Source: Nematopogon swammerdamellus (lineage: Eukaryota; Arthropoda; Insecta; Lepidoptera; Adelidae). From it: 64,000 bases of DNA. The notes beneath the pieces were generated by a model, which saw only the letters and a program-made list of their open reading frames with translations, was not told the origin of the DNA and ran no database searches. Within the stretch, counting starts at the first letter, position 1, and each line of letters opens with the position of its first letter. Position numbers and translations under genes: made by a program. The DNA is taken from the NCBI GenBank assembly GCA_946902875.1, contig OX336355.1:14851347-14915346 (forward strand), read 5' to 3'. Positions 49,601-56,591 of the stretch are shown here, piece by piece.

Positions 49601-51514
49601 GGCTCGCACAAATTATGATTCCTCTATTTATCATTCAATTTCACGTTTCTAAGTTACTTCGTTTTTGAGAAAAACCTCTGTGAGAGACGGACGGACACTG
49701 GAGTGATCTCCGGTTTCCGTTTTTCCTTTTAAGGTGCGGAACCATAAAAACAATTACATTTAACATTGTAAATGTTGTAGGTATTTTCATACAACGCCGA
49801 CACGTTCCCAGAAGAGAAGGGCTACACGCCTCTGGTGTTGTTCTACCTTCTGGTCTGCTGCAGCCACCTCGGCATTCCCTGGGTACTACTCTCGGAGGTC
49901 TTCCCATTCAGGCAAGTTTATATGTACGAGTATGACTTCAGGCTTTAAGCGAATGATTGAATAAAATCCAAATAAAATTAATGAAACGAATGAAATGAAT
50001 TAATGAAATTACTGAATAGAATAAATGATTTTTTTTTTCGGAATCTGACACGGTTGGCTTCATCACCTACAACATCCGTGATGTCAACCCATAAAACCGG
50101 GTGAACTTGGTGCCACGTCAGTGCTTCCCTTCGTGCGTGCCGGCTACACTGTACTGGACGGAAAACACAAACTATTTACATAGCCGTTTCGACCGAACTT
50201 TCATTCAGTGCGGTGGTAGCAACCCGATAGGGTTAAACCCTACCACCTAGTAGAAGGGAATCATATCCCTTAGTCGCATTTTACGACGTACACGGGGAGA
50301 GATGCAGGGCGGCTATTCATTTAAAGTACCGGCCCCACACGGTACAAAACGAATACATACAAGAAATATCATCTATTTCAGACAAATTGCAGATCACTAA
50401 TTTTACAAGGTTCATAGAAGTGTATACTATTCTTGGAATGAAGTAAAATATAAATTACAAGCTGTGCCCGCGGCTCCGCCCGCTCTCATATTTCACTTCA
50501 CTGCTAACCTCATAAGCCATTTAGCGTGATAGTAAGTAGCCTATAGTTGATGGGAAGAATCAAGCTATCCGTAGAATTTTGTTTTATTAAAATCGGTTCA
50601 GTGGTTCTCGAGTTATAAGCGGACAGACAGACATACACTCAGACACTCAGACATTCAGACAGAAAGCAGACGTTGGATTTTATTATAGGTACTAGCTGTG
50701 CCCGCGGCTCCGCCCGCTCTCATATTTGACTTCTCTGCTAACCTCATAAGCCATTTAGCGTGATAGTAAGTAGCCTATAGTTGATGGGAAGAATCAAGCT
50801 ATCCGTAGATTTTTTTTTTATTAAAATCGGTTCAGTGGTTCTCGAGTTATAAGCGGACAGACAGACAGACAGAAAGCAGACGTTGGATTTTATTAAAGGT
50901 AAGGAAGGATAAGGATTTACTACACACCGGTGCAAACCGAATCACGACCAGCGACAAAGATCTGACGGTCACCCATTCAAAGTTAGAATACATGTAAAAT
51001 TATACATTGTTTTATTATTTTCTTATCGTTCATTAATAAAAATCTGAGTTCAAGCCGGTGGATGTTCGGCGATCATACGCATATGCGTAGCTCCACGTAG
51101 ACATTTACATTCACAATCAAAACACCTTGATTCTTCTGGAACAGTTATCGAATTCGCTTCCGCGATTTCAGGAGCCGTGGACTTGCCACCGGCCTGGCCG
51201 CCGGAGCCAGCTATGCCGTCTTCTTCCTCGCCACCAAGACCAACCTGGAGTTGGAGTCCAACCTCCACCTATCCGGCGCCTTCGGTACTTACGCTCTCTT
51301 CGGAGTGATCGGCATCATCTACCTCTACTTCTACCTTCCGGAAACCGAGAACAAATCCTTGGTGGAGATCGAGTCATTCTACTCTGGCAAGAGGAAGATA
51401 TTTGCCGATGATCCTTTCATTAATCTGTTTAAAAGGAAACGCGGAGAGGCCAAGGAGGACACGGTGAAGTCAAGGACGAAGGACGGAGACTCATTACTGC
51501 CAGATGTTATTTGA
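29589..51514 (+). CDS. MFS sugar transporter (facilitated trehalose transporter/GLUT-like), nine coding exons
   Basis: Joining nine exons (listed separately) gives an uninterrupted 534-residue protein; every junction keeps phase and uses AG acceptors with GT or, once, GC donors. Seen in the protein: loop 2-3 motif DYVGRKK at residues 84-90, GEISEPAIRG at 138-147, PETPIWLL at 195-202, GIPW at 408-411, SEVFP at 415-419 and the C-terminal signature PETENKSLVEIE at 477-488, followed by a basic cytosolic tail. These are hallmarks of insect Tret1-like and GLUT-type uniporters, which move trehalose or hexoses across the plasma membrane through 12 helices; the length is normal for the family. In helix 7 the usual QQ-x-SG sugar motif is replaced by HTLCG, so the substrate may differ. 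The start ATG has A at -3, but the frame stays open upstream for about 150 bases, so an extra 5' coding exon is possible. Family assignment is firm; the substrate is unknown. Confidence 0.9.
29670..29967 (+). mobile_element. Repeat D, full length
   Basis: ACTGCATCTCTTCCCCGTGT, GTCGTAAGAGGCGACTAAGG and the D tail to GTATGTATGTT. It begins 24 bases after the transporter exon 1 donor. Confidence 0.78.
29991..30743 (-). CDS. Retrotransposon gag (capsid-like), fused to LTR sequence by deletion
   Basis: The ORF starts ATG 18 bases after the primer binding site. It has an N-terminal coiled segment (VTKLQAELEKLKKG) and a capsid-like core (IPPFWTPDPQLWFRQIEAQF, then KYNYLLANLDG and RHLWLQRLP) typical of gypsy-type insect gag proteins. 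From about residue 219 the frame runs into the 3' LTR remnant and flanking DNA, so the last ~30 residues are not gag. No CCHC zinc knuckle remains. It is intact as an ORF but cannot support transposition by itself. Confidence 0.8.
   Translation of the reverse strand: MDERVTKLQAELEKLKKGTGDISYAAVKIPPFWTPDPQLWFRQIEAQFALAKITQQETKYNYLLANLDGNTLSTVADVIKSDPSPTYDVLKQCIIKRLSESDEQRMQKILNTLKLGDKLPSQLLREMKNLSSSNFSEDVIRHLWLQRLPVSLQSILITNSDNLDNLGLMADKIITVTNANTSHNTSSVAVNQQSEIATYNFEDFEDRKTYKNTSQISYFHTTFKKDIKYYFTSIIVFNSPRAAKYRDLLL
30012..30949 (-). mobile_element. Internally deleted Ty3/gypsy-type LTR retrotransposon, gag only
   Basis: The 5' LTR is 30779-30949 (171 bp; on the - strand it starts TGTGGCGGTGCTGG). 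It is followed by a primer binding site at 30761-30777 complementary to the 3' end of tRNA-Trp (TGGTGACCCCGACGTGA). The 3' LTR survives only as its last 74 bases (30012-30085), identical to the matching part of the 5' LTR. The insertion is flanked by a 4-bp duplication TGTA (30008-30011 and 30950-30953). A deletion fused gag to the middle of the 3' LTR, removing pol. tRNA-Trp priming is known for the CsRn1-like group. Confidence 0.88.
30761..30777 (-). promoter_or_regulatory. Primer binding site complementary to tRNA-Trp
   Basis: The + strand reads TCACGTCGGGGTCACCA, which is the 3' end of insect tRNA-Trp with CCA. It lies one base inside the LTR, as expected for minus-strand priming. Confidence 0.85.
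31245..31565 (+). repeat. Repeat ending in the GTACCCAGTACGTTACGAGACC variant
   Basis: Same build as 21109-21335: AACCGG start, GACAGACGGACGGACAGAC, CCTTCCGTACCC and an A-rich end, in transporter intron 1. Confidence 0.68.
31566..32205. other. Intron sequence, no element recognised
   Basis: AT-rich DNA of transporter intron 1. 31700-31800 recalls a short GC-rich repeat but is not assigned. Confidence 0.4.
32206..32541 (-). mobile_element. SINE family A, near full length
   Basis: Reverse orientation, from the tail to the 5S-like CATCCAAGTACTGACCGCGC and the A-box region. The B-box region is damaged. A headless family B SINE begins directly next to it. Confidence 0.82.
32542..32763 (+). mobile_element. 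SINE family B, headless
   Basis: Starts at GTAAAACTGTAGGTCCC and ends CCCATACCGGATTACC with poly-A; abuts the family A copy at 32206-32541. Confidence 0.82.
32764..33261. other. Moderately GC-rich intron segment
   Basis: Open frames exist on both strands (134 codons +, 93 codons -) without a recognised protein. Its position next to the Penelope 3' end suggests it is part of a mobile element. Confidence 0.4.
33262..33410 (-). mobile_element. Penelope-like element, 3' fragment
   Basis: On the - strand this matches the end of the element at 8800-9205: GCGAC-rich coding end and stop, then CTCCGGAGCGGGAAACAAAA, CGTCGACCAAAGTAAG and the final CCGCATAAGCGAAAAC. The MITE seen at 8879 is absent here. 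Confidence 0.7.
33450..33673 (-). other. Unrecognised ORF beside Penelope debris
   Basis: A 73-codon frame (MTMERRRLVVKLPPASFDHV...) on the - strand. The upstream CATGTCTCCGGTGCGGGAGA echoes the Penelope 3' end, so it may be part of a second, tandem Penelope copy. No function can be given. Confidence 0.35.
34430..34618 (+). mobile_element. LINE 3' fragment with long poly-A in a ~105-bp tandem duplication
   Basis: YDLGSFKRRVKRHLSRRHGI and RSPRSKTNAFG are followed by a stop and poly-A. The ~105-bp sequence on its left (34305-34425) recurs on its right (34617-34730). Confidence 0.75.
34847..35070 (+). mobile_element. SINE family B, headless
   Basis: From CCCTTCCCTTGCCCCTCACT to CCCATACTGGATTAAAT, in transporter intron 1. 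Confidence 0.82.
35232..35367 (+). CDS. sugar transporter coding exon 2 (residues 20-65)
   Basis: Begins after the acceptor ATGCAG and ends TTCG|GTAAGT, in phase 1. It encodes helix 1 and the first extracellular loop (VVACTALNVLLIDLGM..., ending ...RYQASWFG). Intron 1, about 5.6 kb, holds the deleted LTR element, Penelope debris and SINEs. Confidence 0.88.
35704..35960. mobile_element. 257-bp MITE with ~37-bp inverted repeats
   Basis: Ends ACGGAGGTTACACGCTAGG and CCTAGCGTGTAACCTCCGT, with TTAAG on each side (35699-35703 and 35961-35965). It interrupts another repeat, which reads on as AGAACTTTAAGGCTTAGGAT, seen intact near 13550. The inside is rich in ACTGATGGA. Confidence 0.85.
36666..36989 (+). 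mobile_element. SINE family A body with third head type
   Basis: Head TACCGTGTGGGGCCGGTACT through CGTAAAAGGCGACTCAGGG, then the family A body, tail hairpin and poly-A, in transporter intron 2. Confidence 0.85.
37854..38117. mobile_element. 264-bp hAT-type MITE
   Basis: Inverted ends CAAAGATTTTAGAAGGAGAG and CTCTCCTTCCAAAATCTTTG are flanked by an 8-bp duplication with one mismatch, TGTGGGAG / TGTGGGAC. It lies in transporter intron 2. Confidence 0.8.
38292..38490. repeat. ~16-bp minisatellite (GATACTAGACAGTAC)
   Basis: About twelve imperfect copies in transporter intron 2. Confidence 0.85.
38520..38675 (-). mobile_element. LINE 3' end with GATAAGTCCGCC motif
   Basis: AGAAACTCTTTATTGCACAC, GGCGGACTTATCACTGCAAG and TCCAGTCAACC in reverse orientation. 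Confidence 0.65.
39189..39532 (-). mobile_element. SINE family A, full head
   Basis: Reverse copy ending at CTGAGCTACCGAGGC (the A box), 38 bases before transporter exon 3. It contains the 5S-like CATCCAATTACTGACCGCGC. Only a trace of poly-A remains. Confidence 0.85.
39571..39799 (+). CDS. sugar transporter coding exon 3 (residues 65-141)
   Basis: Acceptor TTCACAG and donor AAG|GTAAAG; phase 1 in, phase 2 out. It encodes helices 2 to 4, with DYVGRKK in loop 2-3 and the start of the GEIS motif. The downstream GEIS/EPAIRG motif is completed exactly across the splice junction, which supports both boundaries. Confidence 0.92.
39872..40033 (-). mobile_element. SINE family A, tail fragment
   Basis: TATGGAAACTGACACGGTTG to ACATAGCCGTTTCGAC, reverse orientation, 3' part only. 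Confidence 0.8.
40505..40822. mobile_element. Three family A tail fragments forming an inverted pair
   Basis: A + fragment (40505-40605), a - tail (40606-40732) and a + tail (40733-40822) lie together. The last two are inverted copies of the same tail and could fold into a long hairpin. They end 36 bases before transporter exon 4. Confidence 0.8.
40858..41014 (+). CDS. sugar transporter coding exon 4 (residues 141-193)
   Basis: Acceptor TTCCAG and donor CTG|GTGAGT; leaves in phase 0. It completes GEIS-EPAIRG and encodes helices 5 and 6 (ending TTMLLVLL). An inverted pair of SINE tails lies 36 bases upstream of the exon. Confidence 0.9.
41030..41170 (-). mobile_element. LINE 3' fragment
   Basis: TATGGATACGCGAGACACTTGG, AGCCGACGACGGCC and CATTCGGTTTAGAACGGAGG are the reverse of the LINE 3' end at 34500-34590. 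It begins right after the transporter exon 4 donor. Confidence 0.72.
41171..42596. other. Transporter intron 4, mostly unassigned
   Basis: Near 41400-41500 lies a piece of the GGCTACGGAACCC repeat; the rest shows no supported gene or terminal repeats. Confidence 0.4.
42597..42975 (-). mobile_element. SINE family B, near full length
   Basis: Reverse copy from AATCCGGTATGGGTGGCTGA to the tRNA-like head (CGGATTCGAACCTC as the B box, CCACTCGGCCAC as the A box). Part of the tail is deleted. Confidence 0.85.
43095..43255 (-). pseudogene. RTE-like LINE C-terminal fragment
   Basis: GTCCACTGCTGGACGTACGC, CCAGTCCTCCCGGCCTTCGG and TCCCACCTGGCGGGTGG are the reverse of the RTE C-terminus. It runs into the 51-bp tandem array. 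Confidence 0.72.
43256..44071. repeat. 51-bp minisatellite, ~16 units, transporter intron 4
   Basis: Unit CACGGTGTAGTTAGAGCTTA then AGAGTTAGGTTACATTATAT, CATTTAGACGA. Variant units alternate in the 3' half (GGAAGAGCTAATGAG and TTTAGAGCTTAAGAG), pointing to two-unit expansion. The array ends 48 bases before exon 5. Confidence 0.93.
44119..44287 (+). CDS. sugar transporter coding exon 5 (residues 194-250)
   Basis: Acceptor CCCACAG and donor CAAG|GTAAAT. It carries PETPIWLL, the family signature after helix 6, and the start of the large central cytosolic loop. A full-length SINE begins 11 bases after the donor. Confidence 0.9.
44299..44689 (+). mobile_element. SINE family A, full length
   Basis: CAGCCTCGATAGCTCAGTGG, 5S-like AGTACTTGGATGGGTGACCG, B box (GGTTCGGATTCC), body and long poly-A. 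It starts 11 bases after the transporter exon 5 donor. Confidence 0.9.
44729..44953 (-). mobile_element. SINE family B, diverged body and tail
   Basis: AGAGGGGCCAAATCACAT to TTTGAGCCTACCACCTAGT, reverse orientation, head missing. Confidence 0.75.
44954..45316 (+). pseudogene. LINE ORF2 C-terminal fragment with 3' end
   Basis: One frame reads IRIRHTRRTRSEHPYVVDTQ, LLRTHRFSKSFLCRTVKIW, NGLPASVFPTTYNLGIFKR and RVNK, then a stop and an untranslated end with poly-A. It is the clearest of the Jockey/CR1-like fragments here. Confidence 0.8.
45477..45825 (+). repeat. CGGCCAAGTGCGAGTCG repeat, full length
   Basis: Starts ATCGGCCAAGTGCGAGTCGA, with TTCTGTGAAAATTTCATTGG and GACAGACATACAGACAGATAG, and ends AGGGAAGCCTAAAAAC. 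In transporter intron 5. Confidence 0.72.
45905..46335 (+). mobile_element. LINE 3' fragment split by a SINE
   Basis: GGTAAACTCTGGAACGCTTC ... and, after the SINE at 45959-46190, GGGTCCTTCAATAGATGCGT and GGCATTCGCAACCCTCGCG. It corresponds to 23488-23670. Confidence 0.78.
45959..46190 (+). mobile_element. SINE family A, headless, inserted in a LINE fragment
   Basis: Starts at TTACTTGGTGTTAGGG in the body and ends in poly-A. The LINE 3' fragment on either side (45905-45958 and 46191-46335) is continuous when it is removed. Confidence 0.85.
46377..46603 (+). CDS. sugar transporter coding exon 6 (residues 250-325)
   Basis: Acceptor CTTTCAG and donor ATT|GTGAGT; phase 1 in, phase 0 out. It encodes the end of the central loop and helix 7, beginning with RPFQLVMGYFVVHTLCG. 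The helix-7 QQ-x-SG motif of sugar transporters is not conserved here. Confidence 0.9.
46706..46788 (+). mobile_element. SINE family A, internal fragment
   Basis: CCAACCGTTGAGGCTGGCCG, the B-box region and GTAGGTCCCTTCTCC; it stops at the start of an antisense LINE fragment. Confidence 0.7.
46789..47084 (-). pseudogene. LINE ORF2 C-terminal fragment
   Basis: On the - strand it reads KSFHSRTARVWNCLPASVF, then PESFNSSSVV, again the LINE C-terminal pattern, ending in a poly-T stretch at 46789-46797 (its poly-A). Confidence 0.72.
47085..47322 (-). mobile_element. SINE family A, body and head
   Basis: Reverse orientation: AACTATTTACATATCCG, body, B box and 5S-like CATCCAAGTATACTGATCGC, ending at the A box GTAATTAAACTACCGAGGC-like region. 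Confidence 0.78.
47336..47655. mobile_element. 320-bp hAT-type MITE
   Basis: Inverted ends CTAGAACGATAAAAAAGGTA and TACCTTTTTTATCGTTCTAG are flanked by a perfect 8-bp duplication GCTTCAAT (47328-47335 and 47656-47663), 63 bases before transporter exon 7. Confidence 0.9.
47719..47874 (+). CDS. sugar transporter coding exon 7 (residues 326-377)
   Basis: Acceptor TATTTCAG. It encodes helix 8 and the start of helix 9 (GVLSIAMTVLSASVIRLVGK...). The 3' boundary was set at GAG|GTTCGA because that joins exon 8 in phase 0 and continues the family pattern, but this donor is weak. If it is not used, the frame reads 11 more residues to a stop at 47908-47910 that overlaps an AATAAA. Confidence 0.78.
48225..48480 (-). 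pseudogene. LINE reverse transcriptase C-terminal fragment, another group
   Basis: On the - strand it reads SSVRGAVKPKAS and, in another frame, IQRTSLTIQQSNAASVLGT, resembling the common C-terminal GPW...IQRGNAA block of a LINE family. A short + copy of the same segment is at 20020-20080 (IQLGNAASVLETF). Confidence 0.55.
48481..49780. other. Transporter intron 7, repeats and AT-rich DNA
   Basis: 48480-48660 and 49560-49750 are pieces of GGTTCCGTACC-type repeats, 48950-48968 is a poly-C run, and 49030-49120 holds a CTGTCTGCC stretch. No gene. Confidence 0.45.
49781..49911 (+). CDS. sugar transporter coding exon 8 (residues 378-421), GC donor
   Basis: Acceptor TTGTAG. It encodes helix 10, with GIPW and SEVFPF. 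The exon ends AG|GCAAGT, which matches the consensus of GC-AG introns; joining here restores the conserved R-S-R-G after SEVFPF, and no GT donor nearby does so. Confidence 0.88.
50029..50345 (-). mobile_element. SINE family A body with third head type
   Basis: Reverse copy with poly-T, tail, body and the head ending CGGCCCCACACGGTAC, in transporter intron 8. Confidence 0.85.
50457..50902. repeat. Two tandem copies of the GCCCGCGGCTCCGCCC repeat
   Basis: Two units of about 210-240 bp start AGCTGTGCCCGCGGCTCCGC and end GACGTTGGATTTTATTA, in transporter intron 8. This is a frequent lepidopteran repeat of unclear class. Confidence 0.82.
51172..51514 (+). CDS. sugar transporter terminal exon 9 (residues 421-534)
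   Basis: Acceptor ATTTCAG. It encodes SRGLATGLAAGASYAVFF, helices 11 and 12, PETENKSLVEIE and a charged cytosolic tail ending SLLPDVI, then TGA. No clear AATAAA was seen before the SINE at 51797, so the transcript end is unknown. Confidence 0.92.
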
Positions 51515-51796
51515 TAACAATATTTTGATTGACGAATTTTGACTGCACGTTTAATTTATTTTGTTGTTTCCTTTAAACACTGATTTTTTTTTTTGTAAGA
51601 TGGTTAAGACGACATACGCTGCTTTAAAACGAAAGTGATGTTAAAACAAGTAAATATTGCTAAAATTGTGAAGTTTAAAAAAAAAATATATTGTTAGCGT
51701 TTTAAGTTTCCGTGGATAAAAGGAATTATTTATGACAGCTTTTGTGTATTAAGTTATAGCATTTAGAAATGATAAGTAAATCGAACAGTGCAATTC

Positions 51797-52252
51797 GTAC
51801 CGTATGGGGTCGGTACTTAAAAAGAATAGCCCCACTGCATCTCTCCCCGTCGCATGTCGACTAAGGGATAAGAAAATTCGTCAGCCTCGGTAGCTCAGTG
51901 GCGCGGTTGGTTAGTCAACTGTTATTAAGCAACGCTGAGCGCGGTCAGTGATTGGATGGGTGACCGCTCGACCGTTGGAGGCTGACCGTGGTTCGGATTC
52001 CACGTTAAACTGTAGGTCCCTTCCCTTCTTACCTTACTAGGTGGTAGGGTTTATTCCGGCCGGGTTGGTACCACCGCACTGAACGAAACGTCGGTCGAAA
52101 CGGCTATGTTCGTGTTTTCCGTCCAGTTTAGTGTAGCCGACATGAAATGAAGGGAAGCACTGACATGGCACCTAGTTCACCCTGTGTTATGGGCTGACAT
52201 CACGGATGTTGTAGGTGATGTAGCCAACCGTGTCAGGTTCCATAAAAAAAAA
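51797..52252 (+). mobile_element. SINE family A with two heads in series
   Basis: The third head type (GTACCGTATGGGGTCGGTAC ... CGACTAAGGGATAAG) is followed directly by the full tRNA/5S head and body. The 5S segment carries the variant CAGTGATTGGATGGGTGACC shared only with the copy at 1-433, which has the same double-head junction. Confidence 0.88.
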
Positions 52253-53055
52253 TAAAAAAATTTGTAAAATATGTAGGTCATTTAGTAATTAGATAGGAAG
52301 TCTGAAATCCTGAATGAATTTTCCTAATGGTACAAAAGCGATAGGTACAAAGCAATATAAATGTTTTATAAAAATAATTATAAATTTCATTATTACATAT
52401 TATCCAGAAATTGTACGTATTGTGTTCATTTTCAATAAAATAATAATATTTACAAATTTGGTATTTCTAGATTTGTTTATTAAGTTTGTTTTGAGTATTT
52501 CTTTTGCACATTTGGACACAGAACAACGATCGGCTGCCATCTTCCCCAGGCCAGCCTCTTTTTTAATATTTGCATTTGGACAGTTGAAAAAAATAATTGC
52601 TTCCTATCCTGTGTTTGAATAATTGCTTCTTGGGTCAGGAGGTCGGTGAGTTGGAACAAATAAAAAACAAAATATTTTGATGGTAGATTTATTGCCGAAT
52701 GACCAGTCAAATCATCCGCCCGCCAGCAATATGTCTGCGGGAGTATTCTCACCAACGCTGATGTGACGAGAATTGGTGGCTGAGACTCATCCGCTAAGTT
52801 GTCAACTACTGGGTGCATTAAATCTTTACATAGGTTCTTTATCTTCTTTACATTCTTTACATCTTAATCTTTACATTCTTTAAAAAAAATCAGCACTTTC
52901 AAGGAACCAAGAATGAGTATTCATTCATGAATATGTATATTTATTTTAGTATTAATCGAATAAAATAGTTTCTTAAATTTTCATAACCTAAACAGCTACC
53001 TACCTACATTTTTCTCAACACCTCTCCTTTCAGAATCACTCCAATTGCGTTTATA
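52253..53055. other. Downstream of the transporter, no gene recognised
   Basis: A 102-codon + frame (52314-52622) and a 112-codon - frame overlap it, neither with a recognised domain. Confidence 0.4.
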
Positions 53056-53362
53056 CAAAGATTTAAATCGATAGATAGGGCATAGCGCTCCAACATGGCG
53101 CACTACAGACAATTGCACCAATCAATGGGCCGCATGCGGCTACTTCGCATCAGTCGCAGTGCCACGCGCGTGTTGAGAGGTCGTTTAACTAAACGGAACG
53201 TAAGGCGCCTATGCGCGAGTGCAGAGCGTTTTGTTAAAACGAGGCAGCTTTTGATTCGATTCTTGATGACTACTCAAGTCATACATAAAGTCATACACAC
53301 CGTTATGTCTAATCGGTGACGAACTCTTAGCGATTTGCCCTATCTATCGATTTAAATCTTTG
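53056..53362. mobile_element. 307-bp MITE, inverted repeats of 27 bp
   Basis: Ends CAAAGATTTAAATCGATAG and CTATCGATTTAAATCTTTG. The first nine bases match the MITE at 37854. The flanks GCGTTTATAC and GGGTTCATAC agree at 8 of 10 positions and may be an old target duplication. The 74-codon ORF inside (53095-53319) is not recognised. Confidence 0.78.
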
Positions 53363-53429
53363 GGTTCATACGTACTTACACACTTTCCATTTTGTCTTAT
53401 AAAGAGGCCAAACTAGATTTTAAATAACT

Positions 53430-53760
53430 AGCTTGTGCTAGACGGTTTGCTCGCATGAAATTCCATAAGAACGAAGAGCGACCCTGACTCACGAAGATAG
53501 TACATCACTAAAGCCGAGGCCGAAGGCCGAGCTGCGTTCAGACAAACGATAAAAACTCACAAATATCGATAACACTAATATGTAAGTAAGGGCGAGGCCG
53601 AATGCCGACCTGCGTTCACCCAAACGGTGTACTCTCTCGAAGAAATTACGACAGTAAAGGTGAGGCCGAAGGCTGAGCTAGATTTAGGTAAAGAAGAAAA
53701 TAAGTAAATATGAACGCAGTTCGGCCTCCGTCAAGAAGCAGCCAAATTTGTATGGATTGA
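53430..53760. repeat. Diverged members of the GAGGCCGAAGGCCGAGC repeat
   Basis: Three units with GGCCGAAGGCCGAGCTGCG-like cores follow ACTAGCTTGTGCTAGACGG; they resemble the array at 14640-15800. Confidence 0.65.
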
Positions 53761-54809
53761 CTAATCTCACAATTAGAGCCAATGCTCAGTCAGTACTCCA
53801 AGTAGATAGCGTGATAATATACATCCTAAATTTTCTAAAACGGTCTCAAAGAGTTGCTGAATGGAATAAACTTTTGTAGTAATGAGCCATTTTGGGTCGC
53901 GCTTCGGTTTGGATTTTATATCACATAGTAATTGATTTATAATTGATATTGATGATTTTCTCTCGATCAGCATTTACATATTATGTGTTATTGTAGTCCT
54001 AGGGTTAAAAAAATATTTTAATTATTTTAAATTAATTTCAGCATCCTAGAAATACCTATATGAACAACTTGCTAGGAAAACACTTTTTGTCCATCACTTT
54101 TTGTGCGAAAACACTCATAAAGTGCCCAAGTTGAATTTGAAAAGAAACCTAATAAAATATAAAACAAAATAAAAAAAATACGTTTCCATTAAGGTTCCTT
54201 TAATAATTGCAGACCTTATTCGGAATAATTCTTATATGTTTGAAAGGTTTCCGGAAGCGAGCCATCACTGCTATGGAGAATTCTATAGGTACTACTAAGC
54301 CTAAAAAATAAGTACTTACTTATTAATGTAATGCACTGTAATGCCGGAATGGCATTCGCAACCCCCACATACGTCAACATGTCCATGGGCGTCCTCGGAC
54401 ACCTTATGGGTGGCTCGGCGCCACATGTCGCGCTTTTAATTAAAAGAATGCAAATGACATAGATATACCATGAATGCACTCCCTAAAAATAACATACGCC
54501 ATAATTTCTATACAGAGTGTCCCAAAACTCTACGTCAAGCGGGAACCAGGGAATAGGCCAGTTTATGAGTACCCAGGGAAAAATAAGAAAACAAATCGGA
54601 GTCGTTTGTTTTTTATGATATGAGCATTTTTTGAGAAACGTTGAAAATTTACATTTTTAGGTACTACGACTACAAATTTGCAAATTGTTAAAAAAAATTA
54701 TCGGTAGCCTAAATAACTCTAATAACCTAAATAAGCTATTGATCAGTATTCCAAACAAAACCAGAATGCCTGTAGTTTTACCGAAAAAAAATGTTCAGTT
54801 CAATTTTTT
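53761..54809. other. Intergenic spacer with a LINE 3' piece
   Basis: 54340-54440 (GGAATGGCATTCGCAACCCC, GGGTGGCTCGGCGCCACATG) is the LINE 3' end seen at 23585-23670. The rest is AT-rich. Confidence 0.5.
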
Positions 54810-55260
54810 TAACCGACTTCCAAAAAAGGAGGAGGTTCTCAATTCGTCTGTATGTTTTTTTTTTTTTATTTTTTTTTTTATTTTTATTTTTTTGTATGTT
54901 TGTAACACGATTTCTCCGTCAATTGAGGGCCGATTTAGAAAATTCTTTTTTTGTTAGTTAGGTCATACTTCCGAGGTGGTCCCATTTCAATTTTATCGAA
55001 ATTGGTTCAGTGGTTTTCGAAAAATCAGCATAATACTATGGTGTGTGGTTACCTTCAGCAAAACTTGTGATGTGGTCGTTTTCGGCAATTTTCAGTTTGA
55101 TAAATTAGTATGGTGTGTGGTTACCTTCAGCAAAACATTTGTGATGTGGACTTATTCAGCAATTTGCAGTCTGACACATATGGCGAATAATTCTGTACCA
55201 CTTCAATCGATTTCGATTATTCGATTTCGATTATTCTTTTTTATGTAATATTACTAAAAA
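54810..55260 (+). repeat. CCGACTTCCAAAAAAGGAGG repeat
   Basis: TTAACCGACTTCCAAAAAAG, CTCCGTCAATTGAGGGCCGA and two units of GTGTGGTTACCTTCAGCAAA, the unit seen five times at 25367-25732. A further piece at 55640-55920 ends in the GCCGGCACTCCCGGAGTGC flank. Confidence 0.75.
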
Positions 55261-56123
55261 GAATGAAATAAAAACTGTTTTAAAAAATATTAAACCGATT
55301 TCCAAAAAACAAAAAAAAAAAACTAAAAAGTATTAAATACCTAATATTTTGAAATTTTCTCTGTCCTGTTGAAATACATGAATCGATATACTAGTGATAC
55401 ATATTCGGACCCTTGTTTCATGAATATTCTAAATTTGAAATTTTTTTATTTTTTCCGACCGGCGTTTAATTTATTATGGTACCTGGCCAGTACCTACTGT
55501 ACCGAGTACCATCGAGCTGGTTTGATGATGGAGACAGAAGGTGGCCATAGGAACTCCTAAACTACACATGATAAACCCATCGTGTTTGGGCTCGTTGCAT
55601 TTGTCTTCACGAGAAATTTACTTTAGACCTAAAAGATTCTCAATTCGACGGTATGTTTTCTTTTTTTGGATGTTTGTTACGCGATTACTCCGTCAATTGT
55701 GGGCCGATTTTGAAAATTCTTTTTTTTTTTATTTGAAAGGGGATAACCCTGAGGTTTTTGAAGTGAAAACTTCTTTAGCGGCTCTTGGCACTTTTTTAGG
55801 TGGGTAAAAATGTTTAACTCGCGACATCGCGTCAGCGTCATTTTTAAAATGAAACCTTAAGTCATTGCGTTAAGGGTTAAGTTAGAGTGGCACGGGATCT
55901 GCCGGCACTCCCGGAGTGCAACTGTTAAGTAGGGTTCCGTAACACGTTTATGTCTGTCCATTCTACTAAGTTCTGCAAAATGAATGTAGGGTTCCGTAAC
56001 ATATGCATGTCTATCCGTTCTACTAAATTTTACAATTTTCAACCAAGGTCCTCCGACGGTTATTTTATAATAAAAGTAGGCTTCCGTAACACGTTTATGT
56101 CTGTCCATTCTACTAAGTTCTGC

Positions 56124-56468
56124 AACATCACCTACAACGTCCGTGATGTCAGCCCATAACACCAGTGCCATGTCAGTGCTTCCCCCTTTGATCGTGCTGA
56201 CTACACTGAACTGGTCGGAAAACACAAACTATTTACATAGCCGTTTCGACCGACGTTTAATTCAGTGCGGTGGTACCAACCCGGGAAGGTTAAACCCTAC
56301 CACCAAGTAAAATTACGAGGGAAGGGACTTACAGTTTTACGAGGAATCCGAACCTTGGTCAGCCTCCAACGGTCAGCGGTCACCCATCTAAGTACTGACC
56401 GCACCCAGCGTTGCTTAAAATTCAATAGCGACAGTTGACTGTCTGCACCACTGAGCTATCGAAGCTGA
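56124..56468 (-). mobile_element. SINE family A, full head
   Basis: Reverse copy lacking the last tail bases. The 5S-like CATCTAAGTACTGACCGCAC and the A box CACCACTGAGCTATCG are visible. Confidence 0.82.
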
Positions 56469-56591
56469 CGTGGTCCTATTTTAATTGGGTCAAGATCGGA
56501 TTGGAAAGCGAGGCGGAATCGCGAGGCCGAAGGCCGAGCGATTCCGCCGAGTACATTAATAGCAAAAAATTACTAAAAAAAACTGTGAAAT

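Noticed and set aside
53095..53319. 74-codon basic protein inside the MITE
   Set aside because: It fills the middle of an inverted-repeat element and resembles no known family.
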